A program made the translations under genes and the position numbers. This document shows positions 55,031 through 64,000 of a DNA stretch of 64,000 nucleotides, one piece after another (position 1 is the first letter of the stretch; each line of letters opens with the position of its first letter). The notes beneath the pieces were generated by a model. The model was not told where the DNA came from. It ran no database searches and saw only the letters and a program-made list of their open reading frames with translations. The stretch is from Dermacentor variabilis (lineage: Eukaryota > Arthropoda > Arachnida > Ixodida > Ixodidae), in assembly GCF_050947875.1 (NCBI RefSeq), contig NC_134572.1, positions 153,347,105 to 153,411,104 on the forward strand. Direction: 5' to 3'.

Positions 55031-56189
55031 TAATGCACCGCCAGCCAAAACCACCCCTTGCGCCGGAAATCATTCTGGACGTTCTCTAGAAAGTCTTTTT
55101 TTTTTTCATGCTCGAAAAAGCATTTCAGCGCGAATATAGCACACTCGGGATGGAATCGCGGCAGCACCCATGCACCGAGAGTCACATAACGCAAGGAACC
55201 CCATCGGAGCACAAAGTTTCAACGGCGTTTTCTTCGCAAATGGGCTCATTGCGGCATCTCGTGTAGACCGCTGAATCTACAGAGCGCATGGACTTCAATT
55301 TCAAAACTTTATTCGTATAAAGTTTACGTAAACTTTTGCCGCGAAAGGTGTTATAAACATAAGCCGAAGGTGCATCAATTTTCTAAATTCGTACATCGGG
55401 CCGTACAACGAGACAAGCCAAATCAATACACTATCAGACAAGCTAACAAAGCATGCAGCGAGGTCCGATGAGAAGAAGCGTTGTGGTGGCTCGTTTGTGA
55501 CATGATGTCACAGAAAAGAATATCAACATTTCAACTGCGCCAAATCATCCATGTCAAGACACTGAAGTCCCCAAAGGTAACTACGTTCGTATTTATTTTT
55601 GTACTCTGACTTTTATTCGCGAGGACACATTAAGGCTCTTCGCTTTTCTTGTTCTGGCTACCCGCGGGCTGTCAGAGCTAGCCAGAACGCAGGCTCATGT
55701 TGCCCGACCACCGTGCGGCGCCCTTCGGTGCGCGTTCGTTTTTGTCTGGCCGAGTGGATTTTCGTCTGGCAGAGTTTGGACACTTTCTGGAGAGCAGACG
55801 AGTAAAAGAAAGAATGGTTGCTCGCCGCCATCACTGTGGCGACTCGACGGATTACAACGCGCTTGCTTGAACGCGAACTCTCCGGAAAGTCTTGTCTCGG
55901 CAGTGTAGGATACCTAGCAGTATGCGTATGGTGCTGGGTGGACCAAGCGTCTCACGTTTTCTTTGATATTCCTTCGGTAGCCACATTAGGTGCCCAAAGT
56001 AGGCATCCGATTGCGGCCAACGTGCTTTCCTTGGCGTTTTTTTTTATTTCGGTGCTCCGGCCGCACAAAAGAAAAAAAATTGTTAAGACGCAGAGAATTA
56101 CCGCATTGTGAAAGTTCGATTTCGTTACTTCTTCTTTTGCGGAATGTAAAGGGCCACAGGAGGCTTCAGTTGCCGGATCCTCTTATTAT
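55031..56189. other. Nothing recognised
   Basis: About 1.15 kb without recognisable coding motif or repeat partner. Confidence 0.3.
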
Positions 56190-56445
56190 ATTATTGCGAT
56201 AGCAATTATATGAACAATCCAGGCACATTCCTTCCGTTGCCATCGCCCTCATGTTCCATATAATGTCGAAGGACGATAGCATCGTGATGGTGCGCCGCAT
56301 GGTGCATGTGCGAGTGAAGGCTAGGAAGGGGGTCGCATGGGTGAGCCGACGATGACGACTCAGTCTTGTGTGAGCAAAGCAGAAAAGCGGAGAGGAAGCG
56401 CGCCGCCTTCCGTCGCGCGCAATACATCGGCGGCAGTGGAGGAAG
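56190..56445 (+). repeat. Composite repeat, module A copy
   Basis: ATTGCGATAGCAATTATATG, CAATCCAGGCACATTCCTTC, TGTGCGAGTGAAGGCTAGG and GGGTGAGCCGACGATGACGA match module A in order. TATTGCGATAGCAATTATAT is itself nearly palindromic. Confidence 0.65.
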
Positions 56446-56708
56446 GGGGGTGCGATCCTAAGGTTTCTGTGACCTGTGAATCTGTGATTGCACAACATGT
56501 TTATTTACCTTGTTTGAAGCATTATACAGAGCGACGTTTTCTTAGATATGTTGATTTATTGCAGACTTATACGTATATTTAGATATCTTGTGGCGAGGTT
56601 TTGTGTATATGTGCTCTGAACTTTGTTTCCAGTGGCATTTTTTTTGCCCTTTATGAAGCTGTATCTTCGCATTTGCGTATTCCATTGTATCTTCAAATTT
56701 CTAACGTA

Positions 56709-57345
56709 CGAGGGCGAGCCAAACGAAAGTGAACCAACCCACCTTTCGCCAAAACGGTTCGGTTCATTATGTGCGAGGCATTCACGTAGCACACAGGCAT
56801 ATCTCATTTACAAAACTGAAGGGCAGGTGTCAGGATAAATGTTCTTTATTGCTTTTATGCACTGCACGAGTTGAGCATCGTTGCGTGACATAATAAATGC
56901 TCCAAAAGTTGACAAGCGTGGTGTCGTGAGCCTTTTGACAGCTGAAGGTGTTTCACAAAAAGAAATTAATCACCGTATGGCTGCCGTGCACATTGAACAT
57001 TGCAATTCACTGGCTACTGTGACGCATTGGAGCAAACGGTTCAATGCGTGAAAGATACAAAGACGATCCAAGACCGGGCCAAAGCCAACGTGCGATCACC
57101 CCCATACAATTGCAAAGTTGATGAGCTGATTATACAAGAATAGAAGATGCGCATCGACGAACTGGCAGAGCGTGTGAAGATCAGCGACGGTTCGGTTCAC
57201 AGCATAATTCATGAACATCTCGGTTATCGGCTCTTGTGTACACAATGGATGCCCAAGATGTTGAACCGTTTGATCACTCGACGAATTTTACGCGGAGGAG
57301 GCCGAGCTGCAACGTGAGCCCGCCCCCCCCCCCTCTCTCGAAGGA
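56709..57345 (+). mobile_element. Mariner-type DNA transposon relic
   Basis: A TA dinucleotide (56707-56708) precedes CGAGGGCGAGCCAAACGAAA, which resembles the start of mariner terminal repeats. From about 56905 the transposase N-terminus is readable in shifting frames: VVSLLTAEGVSQKEINHRMA, THWSKRF, RRSKTGPKPT, then VDELI, DELAERVKISDGSVHSIIHE and HLGYRLLCTQWMPKMLN. These are the paired helix-turn-helix DNA-binding motifs with the GRP-type hinge. Stops and frameshifts are present. The catalytic DDE/D domain and right terminal repeat are missing. Confidence 0.85.
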
Positions 57346-57654
57346 TATTTCTGGCTAAGCCACTGCCCGTGGCGACACGTGACTGCGAGAATTATTCAAG
57401 GCACCATCTGTTATTTGTGTGATCTGTTGCTTGAAATGACAACTTTAAGTTTAGAGAAATAATAAAGAGCACAAACGGAACGTCTGAATGTTTCTTTTTT
57501 GACTTCGCACCGTGCAAGAGAGATCCATTTTCGCTACATCTGCGTGTTCGCACGGTCGTGCAGTCACGTGCACAGACACTGAAACTATGGCATTCCCCCC
57601 CCCCCCGTGTTCCAGGGCGTGATCATGCTCTGCGATCCGCTTGTTCTGCGTCAG
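57346..57654. other. Nothing recognised
   Basis: It contains C-rich runs near 57595 and 57327. No other feature seen. Confidence 0.3.
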
Positions 57655-57842
57655 TATTCATTATCATCATCAGCCTGGTTACGTCCACTGGAGGGCAAAG
57701 GCCTCTCCCATACTTCTCCAACTACCCCGGTCATGTGTTAATTGTGGCCATGTTGTCCCTTCATACTTCTTAATCTCGTCCGCCCACCTAAGTTTATGCC
57801 CCCAGCTACGCTTCCCTTCCCCGGAATCCAGTCCCTAACCCT

Positions 57843-58472
57843 TCATGACCATCGGTTATCTTCCCTTCTCATTACATGTCCTGCCCATGCACATTTCTTT
57901 TTCTTGATTTCAACTAAGATGTCATTAACTCGCGTTTGTTCCCTCACCCAATCTGCTCTTTTCTTATCCCTTAATATTACACCTATCATTCTTCTTTCCA
58001 TAGCTCGTTGCGTTTTCCCCAATTTAAGTAGAACCCTTTTCGTAAGCCTCCAGGTTTCTGCCCCGTACGTGAGTACTGGTAAGACACAGCTGTTATACAC
58101 TTTTCTCTTGAGGGATAATGGAAACCTGCTGTTCATTATCTGAGAACGCCTGCCAAACGCATGCCAGCCCATTCTAATTCTTCTGATTATTTGAGCCTCA
58201 TGGTCCGGATCCGCGGTCACTACCTGCCGTAAGTCGATGTATTCCCTTACTACTTTCAGGGCCTCGCTACCTATCGTAAACTGCTGTTCTCTTCTGAGAC
58301 TGTTAGCCATTACTTTAGTTTTCTGCAGATTAATTTTTAGACCCACATTTCTGCTTTTCCTCTCCAGGTCAGTGAGCATGAATAGCAATTGGTCCCCTGA
58401 GTTACTAAGCAAGGCAATATCATCAGCGAATCGCAAGTTACTAAGGTATTCTCCATTAACTCTTATGCTCAA
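57843..58472 (-). pseudogene. RTE LINE RT palm, thumb and C-terminus
   Basis: A 209-codon frame containing RFADDIALLSNSG (catalytic pair), GLKINLQKTKVM, YGAETWRLTK, MIGVILRDKKRADWVREQTR and the terminal KKKKCAWAGHVMRREDNRWS. It runs to the normal RTE C-terminal region (W.GH..R..D.RW) without a stop and is the longest intact LINE frame in the window. Confidence 0.9.
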
Positions 58473-58838
58473 TTCTTGCCAAACCAGGTCTCTGAATACC
58501 TCCTATAAACACGCTGTGAATAGCATTGGAGAGGTCTTATATCCCTGTCCGACGCCTTTCTTTATTGGTATTTTGTTGCATTCTTTATGCAGGACTACGG
58601 TGGTTGTGGAGCTTCTATAGATATCTTTCAGTATTTTTACATACGGCTCGTCTACACCCTGATTCCGTATTGCCTCCATGACTGCTGAGGTTTCGACAAA
58701 ATCAAATGCTTTGTCATAATGAATGAAAGCTATATATAAGGGTTGGTTATATTCCGCACATTTCTCTATCACCTGATTGATAGTGTCAATATGGTCTATT
58801 GTTGAGTAGCCTTTACGGAATCCTGCCTGGTCCTTTGG

Positions 58839-59261
58839 TTAACAGAAGTCTAAGGTGTGCCTCTTTCTATTTGCGACTACCTTAGTAAATAGTTTGTGAG
58901 CAACTGACAGTAAGCTGATCGCTCTATAATTTTTCAAGTCTTTGGCGTCCCCTTTCTTATAGATTGGGATTATGTTAGCGTTCTTCCAAGATTCCGGTAC
59001 GCTCGAAGACATGAGGCATTGCGTATATAGGGTGGCCAGTTTTTCTAGAACCATCTGCCCACCATTCTTCAACAAATCTGCTCTTACCTGATCCTCCCCA
59101 GCCGCCTTCCCTCTTCGCGTAGCTCCCAAGGCTTTCTTTACTTCTTCCGGCGTTACTTGTGGGATTTCAAATTCCTCTAGACAATTATCTCTTCCATTAG
59201 CTTCGTGGGTGCCACGGGTGCCACTGGTACTGTATAAATCTCTATAGAACTGCTCAGCCAC
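58839..59261 (-). pseudogene. RTE LINE RT fingers region
   Basis: A 140-codon frame with VKKALGATRRGKAAGEDQVR, ADLLKNGGQMVLEKLATLYT and SLLSVAHKLFTKVVANRKR. It ends at a stop shortly before the frame at 58772-58503. Confidence 0.88.
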
Positions 59262-59262
59262 T

Positions 59263-59367
59263 TGAACTCAGTATTCGTGTAGCACTGAATTATATCGCTA
59301 GTCATGTGTCCTTGTGCACAGCTCGCAAAATGGTGCGCTGCGCGAAATCACATAATCCCAACAGCTC
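59263..59367. other. Spacer between oppositely oriented LINEs
   Basis: About 100 bp between the truncated 5' ends of two head-to-head LINE copies. No motif. Confidence 0.3.
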
Positions 59368-59856
59368 GTGCGCTGCGCCGCAAAAAAAAGACGAGGAGAA
59401 AAACATATCCGACATGAAATCTCAACCTTGGACCTGGGAAGCAATTCTGACAATTATGTGAGGTCCTTTCCAGCAAATCGGAGAGCTCGGGTCAAACTCG
59501 GAATAGTCACAGGCGGTCCATACAATTTAGGCAACAGCTGCACACCACAATGTTCGGTATTGTGCCCGCTCCTCTTTAACATTGCCATGCACAGGCTCTC
59601 CGGATTGTCCGAAATGCGGAGCTTGGGGCACGTCATATACGCTGACGGTATCACAGTCTGGGTCCCCAGGGGGTCAATCGCAGCACTACATCAGACACTA
59701 GAGGCAGCCGTAGACACCACAGAACCCTTCCTTAAGTGCACCGGACTCAGGCTATCACCTATTATATCCGAGCTGCCACTCTTTATACAGGGGAGGCGGG
59801 GTGTTAGGAACCACAGTCAACACAGGACGGGTCATACCCATAGTAGACACAATTGA
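59368..59856 (+). pseudogene. LINE RT palm with altered YADD
   Basis: The 162-codon frame contains VKLGIVTGGPYNLGNSCTPQ, CSVLCPLLFNIAMHRL (usually GxPQGSVLSPLLFN) and IYADGITVWV. The second catalytic Asp is Gly, so this copy cannot polymerise. A frameshift near 59790 moves to the thumb frame. Confidence 0.87.
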
Positions 59857-60460
59857 AACGCTGGGTCTTCTCATTGACGCAAGGAGCTGTAATGATACGG
59901 CCCTAAACCGTCTCACAGGGCAGGCCAACAGTACTTTAAGGCTCCTGGGCCGGGTCTCAAACCGAAATGTAGGTCTCAAGGAGGACCATCTCATCAGAGC
60001 ATATCAGGAATTCTTCATCAGTCATGTCACGTACATTGCATCATACCTGAACTGGGGGAAAGGAGCGAAGGCTAGGCTAAACACACTTATGCGCTCCGGA
60101 CTCAAAAGGGCTCTGGGACTACCGCACGGTACCAGTACCTAACTCCTCAACAAGTTAGGACTTCATAACACTGTAGATGAGCTCATTGAGGCGCATTCGA
60201 TGCCACAAATTGCAAGACTCTCCAACACTAAGCCCGGGGGCAAATTTCTAGATAAAGTCAGAATAATGCCTCGAGGAAGAGACGTCTCTAAGTTCAAACT
60301 ACCCTAGGAGGAGGAGACGCAAGTACTTGTGGACTCCGTAGCTATAAATATTCATCCTGTCCACAACAAGGGCAGAAGGGACGCCAGGGCCAAATGCATT
60401 TAGGGTAAACTGCACCAACAGCAAAGCTCAGCTCTCTTCGTCGATGAAACTAGTTATGAA

Positions 60461-60997
60461 TTGGGCAACCGCTACGCGATTGCCGTGGTCGATGAGAACG
60501 GTAAATTAATAAGTGCGGCGGCACTAAGAACGAGCTCAATGCATGCCGCCGAAGAAGCATGCATAGCACTTGCAATTACGATGAGGAGAAGCTCCACGAT
60601 TTTCTCCGATTCCCGTGCAGCTATTAGGAACTACTCAGTCGGCTTCGTCTAAATGGAAGCACACAAGTTACTTACACACAGTTTTAATACTCATAATTAC
60701 AAGCAACTGGATAGCTCGCACCTAGTCTGGTTTCCCGCTCATCAGGGCCACTCGGTCAGCCCCAATGGCTGCAATCCTTACGAGAAAGCTCACTCTGCTG
60801 TAAGAGATCTCACATGCCGCGCATCAGATCAGGAACTGCTCCAGGATGACTGCGGCTCTTACAAAGACCCACTTAGTACTTTTGACGAGATCACCTCACA
60901 CTATAGGGACGGCAGGAGGTTTCTTTCCTCCTCCTCCCCCCCCCCATCAAAAGCTCTACCGAGCTCAGGCAGTCACATTAAGAATGATTCAAACTAA
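60461..60997 (+). pseudogene. LINE RNase H domain, split by a stop
   Basis: Two frames in register (60461-60652 and 60653-60997), separated only by TAA (60650-60652). First Asp (VVDENG), Glu (AAEEACIALA) and second Asp (FSDSRAAIR) are in the first; WFPAHQGHSVSPNGCNPYEK with the catalytic His is in the second. Confidence 0.88.
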
Positions 60998-61335
60998 ATC
61001 TTATCCCATACCTTTCCTGCTTCAGAAAATTGACCAGGACTTTCCCCCGGAATGTAAAAGTTGTGGACACACTCCGTGTCTATTTGATCACATGCTCTGG
61101 CTGTGCCCCAACCAGAGGGCTTCGGATCTCAACAGTGAGGAGGACTGGAGTCGGCGCATATCCAGCGAAGTCCTCCGAGATCATCTCCTGGCCATCGGGA
61201 GAGCTCACGACATCGGGAAAGCCTTTGGCTTACCGGTGCCTGCGTGGTCGGAGCCACCGACTTAGCCTGGGGGCTATTGACCTCGGGCCGTAGTTTCTCT
61301 GGACCAAAATAAAGTTCTTGCCATGCCATGCCATA

Positions 61336-63113
61336 CCGGCGCCCGTGACGTATGTGTGACGCGATCGTCGAGGTCCCGTATGGGAGAACGCAGGGAAGGA
61401 ATTTCGCTTGCGGAGTCTAGACGGGGCGAGTGGAGAGAGTGTCTCTGTATGCTGTGGAGCTCGCCTCCTGAAATAATGGGTTCACGGCACTGAAATATTT
61501 TTTTCTCAGCTATTAATGAGCCGATTTGAAAAAAAAAAATTGCGGCAGAACACTCCACAGAGGACACGCAACAACTTTCTGCGTATAACCATGGGGCCGA
61601 CTATGGGGGCTGGTGAAGGGCCCTTTAAAGACGCTGAAAGCAGGACAAGGGTAGGACGACGCGGAAAGGGAGGCAAGCGCTGCTCTCGGAAGGGTGGGGC
61701 CGGGAGGAGCGCTTGGAAAGGGCGCTACCGCCCTGTCAAGGTCGCTCGCTTTTCACCACGTTTTTGCTTTTAGCCGAGAGAGGCCACTCAATAAGCGTGC
61801 TCGCAGAACACGCGTCTGCTCAATTTTTAGCATGTGTGTGTGTGTGCGCGCGCGATGCCGCCAGAGCTCTAACGACGCAGTTTCGCCGCTTGTGCACTCA
61901 CAGTCGCGTCAAATAAACCTTTGACACCTGGTTGCCTTGGGGGTGCTGTTACACAGCACAGCACTACAGGCCACACATGTTTGCTATCGCTGTTATTGCT
62001 TCGCCCTTCGAAAGAAACTAAATAATAACTGACTGTACACAAATGTTGCACCTGTATTCGTGAATGTTCAACAAAGCTCCACTGCTTATTAGAGTAGACA
62101 TTTGGTTTTCGTGTTATCTCCAATTTTTTTTTAATGGGGATCAAGCATTTCTTGTTCTTTGTTTCGTGTTTCGCCAGCCCTACCAACGCTAATGCCAACC
62201 ATAATTGGTAAATATGTAAGGCTTTGTCCTGAAAATGCTCCATAGTCGCAATTAACCCTTCATTACGGTAAAATTATGCATTAAAACTGTGATTCGCACC
62301 ATGTTCAGATTGAAAGTAGAAATGTTTTGATAAAGCAATCTAAGTTGACCAGGCCTTGATAACATAGACATATATTGTAGGGAGCAACAGTCTATGTCCC
62401 GTTGCCACAGAACTGCAATAGCAGAAGAATACACAACGTGATATGCACATATATTGAATAGGACCGGTTTGAAATATGATTTCATTAAAACAGACACTGC
62501 CTTTATGCAGGGAGTTACTGGTCTAGATTTAGACTTGCGCCATCCTTGCCATTATTTGACATCAAGCAACGCGGCTAACAGCTTGAAATGATGCGTGCTT
62601 TAGCACAGAATTTTAGCATAGAAATGAGATAGGAATCGTAGGGGAGTACAAAGAAAAGTAATCACTGTCTAGAACGTGGAGTCTGTAATTCGGCAGGAGC
62701 GGATGGAAATTGTGGCCTTGTGGTTCGAGCTAGACAAGCTATACAAAACATGTCACTGATTGTTTTTCGGTTTTCTTTGGAGCTTAAAAATTATGCTGGG
62801 GTTACAGGTGGCCACGCAACTCCACAACACAGGCAAAGTGGCGAGTACATCATATTTACAGTTGGCCACACCATGAACGCCACTATGAAAGCTGCGCGTA
62901 GGGCACAGCTGGGAGTCGTTCCATGTGCTACGCTTACTACGGCCGTTGCGTTGAAGGGCTCTAGAACATCGCTTAATCAGTCACAACCATAGCACGTCAC
63001 ACTGTACCCTTCGTGTGGGCGGAAGAGCAACAACAGTGTTACAAGTGATTTCACAAACGACTGCAAACAGTTACAGTGCTCGCGCAAATGAACCATGCTG
63101 CTTCAAGCTAATT
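61336..63113. other. Mostly unrecognised; short (TG)n(CG)n tract
   Basis: A TGTGTGTGTGTGTGCGCGCG tract at 61834-61853 and AATAAACC at 61913 could mark the end of an unrecognised element. ATTGCTTCGCCCTTCGAAAG (61995-62015) weakly resembles module C. No gene is supported. Confidence 0.3.
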
Positions 63114-63252
63114 CCATGTGCGCACCATCAACGCGGGACTGAGAGCCATTCTCCTTCAATTACAAGACAACTCAGAACATGTGATGGCTTACGCCACGCG
63201 CAGTCTCATAAAGACAGAGGCTAACTACTCGTACACTGAAATGAAGCGTTTA
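63114..63252 (+). pseudogene. Gypsy RNase H relic, left part
   Basis: TINAGLRAILLQLQDNSEHV, MAYATRSLIKTEANYSYTEM is a gypsy RNase H start (DAS.GLGAVL..; VAYASRSLT..E.NYS..EKE), with the catalytic Asp changed to Asn. It ends in the TTA at 63250-63252, where two MITEs are inserted. The frame resumes after 63745. Confidence 0.85.
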
Positions 63253-63494
63253 GGGCCGATTTACGCTCTAGCCGCCCATCGCCGCAAGGCGCACCGCACG
63301 CTTGCGGTCGCGTAAAAAATTGCACGTATCCAGCACTTGTGCACAAATTGCCATTTACACTATGTGCACAGTGTATACTTTACACATTGTAAACCGAAAT
63401 TTGTGCACAAGTGTATGATACGTGCAATCATTCGCGCGACCGCACGCGTGCGGTGCGGCTTGCGGCGATGGCCGGCTCGAGCGTAAATCGGCCC
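63253..63494. mobile_element. Palindromic MITE copy 1 (Harbinger-like)
   Basis: 242 bp, beginning GGGCCGATTTACGCTC and ending GAGCGTAAATCGGCCC. The arms, about 115 bp each, pair almost throughout: CGCCGCAAGGCGCACCGCAC with GTGCGGTGCGGCTTGCGGCG, and CACTTGTGCACAAATT with AATTTGTGCACAAGTG. It is flanked by TTA on both sides (63250-63252, 63495-63497). A three-base TTA duplication with GGGCC ends is typical of PIF/Harbinger-type MITEs. No coding capacity. Confidence 0.9.
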
Positions 63495-63497
63495 TTA

Positions 63498-63745
63498 GGG
63501 CCGACTTACGATCGAACCGTACGCCGCACCGCACGCCTACCGCACCGCCTGCCTGCCGCACACGTCCGGTCGTGCGGAATATTGCACGTGTCGCACACTG
63601 GGCCACAAATTTTCGTTTACACTGGATCCGTAGATGCTGTGCAAAGCAAAATTTATGCGCCACTGTTAACATGTTTACTTTTTCGCACTACCACATGCGC
63701 GTGGCAGGGGGCGACGCGGCGTGCGGCTCGAGCATAAATTCGCTT
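63498..63745. mobile_element. Palindromic MITE copy 2, diverged
   Basis: 248 bp starting GGGCCGACTTACGATCGAAC and ending CTCGAGCATAAATTCGCTT, with TTA on both sides (63495-63497, 63746-63748). The arms are more diverged than in copy 1 (ACGCCGCACCGCACGCC against GCGACGCGGCGTGCGGC). The middle has AAATTTTCGTTTACACTGGA paired with TTAT-rich sequence. It belongs to the same family as copy 1. Confidence 0.82.
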
Positions 63746-63835
63746 TTAAAAGTCATTTGCGACATCAGAAAGTTCCTGTGCCTTCAGGAGTTCCACATAC
63801 CCGTCGTCCATCGATCCATACAATATCTTTGAAAT
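63746..63835 (+). pseudogene. Gypsy RNase H relic, right part
   Basis: Continuing in frame from the TTA: VICDIRKFLCLQEF then VVHRSIQYL and TGA (63829-63831). In relatives this is AIRKFRxYLxGxxFxVxTDHxSLxxL, so it is the immediate continuation of the domain ending at 63252. The catalytic Asp of TDH is replaced (VHR). Confidence 0.8.
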
Positions 63836-64000
63836 GTTGAGCGTCAATACTCATACTTTGGTGACGTCATCGGACATGGCGCAATATGTGCCGTTTCTTG
63901 GCGGCGTCGACATGGTGCGTATGGTGGTCCACCAACAGCAAAGAGCGGTTCCTTGTCGTTGTCCCTATGGCTGTGCGAGAAAATTTTGCAGGCGCGTCAC
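63836..64000. other. Right edge, nothing recognised
   Basis: Probably more of the decayed gypsy pol, but no motif is readable. Confidence 0.3.

Larger units (their letters stand above)
57655..59262 (-). mobile_element. 5'-truncated RTE-type LINE, well preserved RT
   Basis: Minus strand: RT from 59261 (MAEQFYRDLYSTSG, ALGATRRGKAAGEDQVRADL, PESWKNANIIPIYKKGDAKD, LKNYRAISLLSVAHKLFTKV), then 58772-58503 (YIAFIHYDKAFDFVETSAVM, KGVGQGYKTSPMLFTACL) and 58472-57843 (LRFADDIALLSNSG, VGLKINLQKTKVMANSL, VLPVLTYGAETWRLTK). The FADD catalytic motif is intact; only a few frame breaks separate the parts. The 3' end is GATGATAATGA-type. The endonuclease is missing. Younger-looking than the copy at 17611-20500. 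Confidence 0.93.
59368..61335 (+). mobile_element. 5'-truncated I-type LINE (RT, RNase H, C-terminus)
   Basis: Plus strand: RT palm PQCSVLCPLLFNIAMHRLSG and VIYADGITVWVP (YADD changed to YADG), then GRVIPIVDTIETLGLLIDAR and SHVTYIASYLNWGKGAKARL (59801-60142). RNase H: NRYAIAVVDENGKLISAAAL, AAEEACIALAIT, TIFSDSRAAIRNY, a stop, then HLVWFPAHQGHSVSPNG. C-terminus: FPPECKSCGHTPCLFDHMLW then LCPNQ. The 3' end is AAAATAAAGTTCTTG followed by CCATG repeats (61318-61335). Confidence 0.9.

Noticed and set aside
61600..61920. Solo LTR ending near the AATAAACC at 61913
   Set aside because: No TG start, TATA box or partner copy could be fixed.
1..64000. CRISPR array, operon or prophage
   Set aside because: No regular spacer-repeat array and no clustered bacterial genes; the sequence is eukaryotic with spliced exons and retroelements.

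Overview
The window looks like a repeat-dense stretch of a hard-tick (ixodid, probably metastriate) nuclear genome. This rests on two copies of a tRNA-derived SINE that matches my recollection of the tick Ruka family, several Ty3/gypsy and RTE/I-type elements of the kind that crowd tick genomes, widely spaced canonical GT-AG exons, and no bacterial gene order. Species cannot be fixed from the sequence alone.

The only host gene I can support is on the minus strand. Four exons of one classical short-chain dehydrogenase/reductase (SDR) lie in the correct order across 25 kb: the cofactor-binding GxxxGxG exon (25749-25888), the GD exon (22241-22332), the NNAG exon (16563-16701) and the NVSS exon (410-450). 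The first exon (start codon) and the catalytic YxxxK exon were not found. The introns are about 3.4, 5.5 and 16.1 kb and are filled with transposons. The first junction is one base out of phase, which looks like a lost G at an acceptor.

Layout: 1-6.2 kb, a Ty3/gypsy element with two LTRs, a polypurine tract and a deleted reverse transcriptase, inserted in the integrase of an older gypsy copy. 6.2-10.4 kb, an antisense decayed gypsy carrying a Ruka-like SINE. 11-13.3 kb, a LINE 3' end and a long foldback element. 17.6-20.5 kb, an antisense RTE LINE. 26.3-27.5 kb, two solo LTR candidates. 28.3-31.3 kb, tandem copies of an unclassified composite repeat (modules A, B, C), one split by a LINE. 33.0-34.0 kb, a gypsy RT relic. 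34.1-37.7 kb, minisatellites, one with tRNA T-arm-like units. 37.7-41.9 kb, an antisense gypsy element retaining most domains. 41.9-42.6 kb, a 458-bp tandem repeat containing a tRNA-like fold. 43.9 kb, an (AT)n tract. 46.9-61.3 kb, LINE copies in both orientations, another composite repeat and a mariner relic. 63.1-63.8 kb, a gypsy RNase H relic split by two adjacent palindromic MITEs, each flanked by TTA.

Nothing here looks like a new multi-gene system. The most informative observations are the transposon-swollen SDR gene with its phase break, the TTA-MITE-TTA-MITE-TTA structure whose target site can be read directly, the nested gypsy insertions, and several under-described tick repeats. All homology calls come from reading motifs; no search was run.
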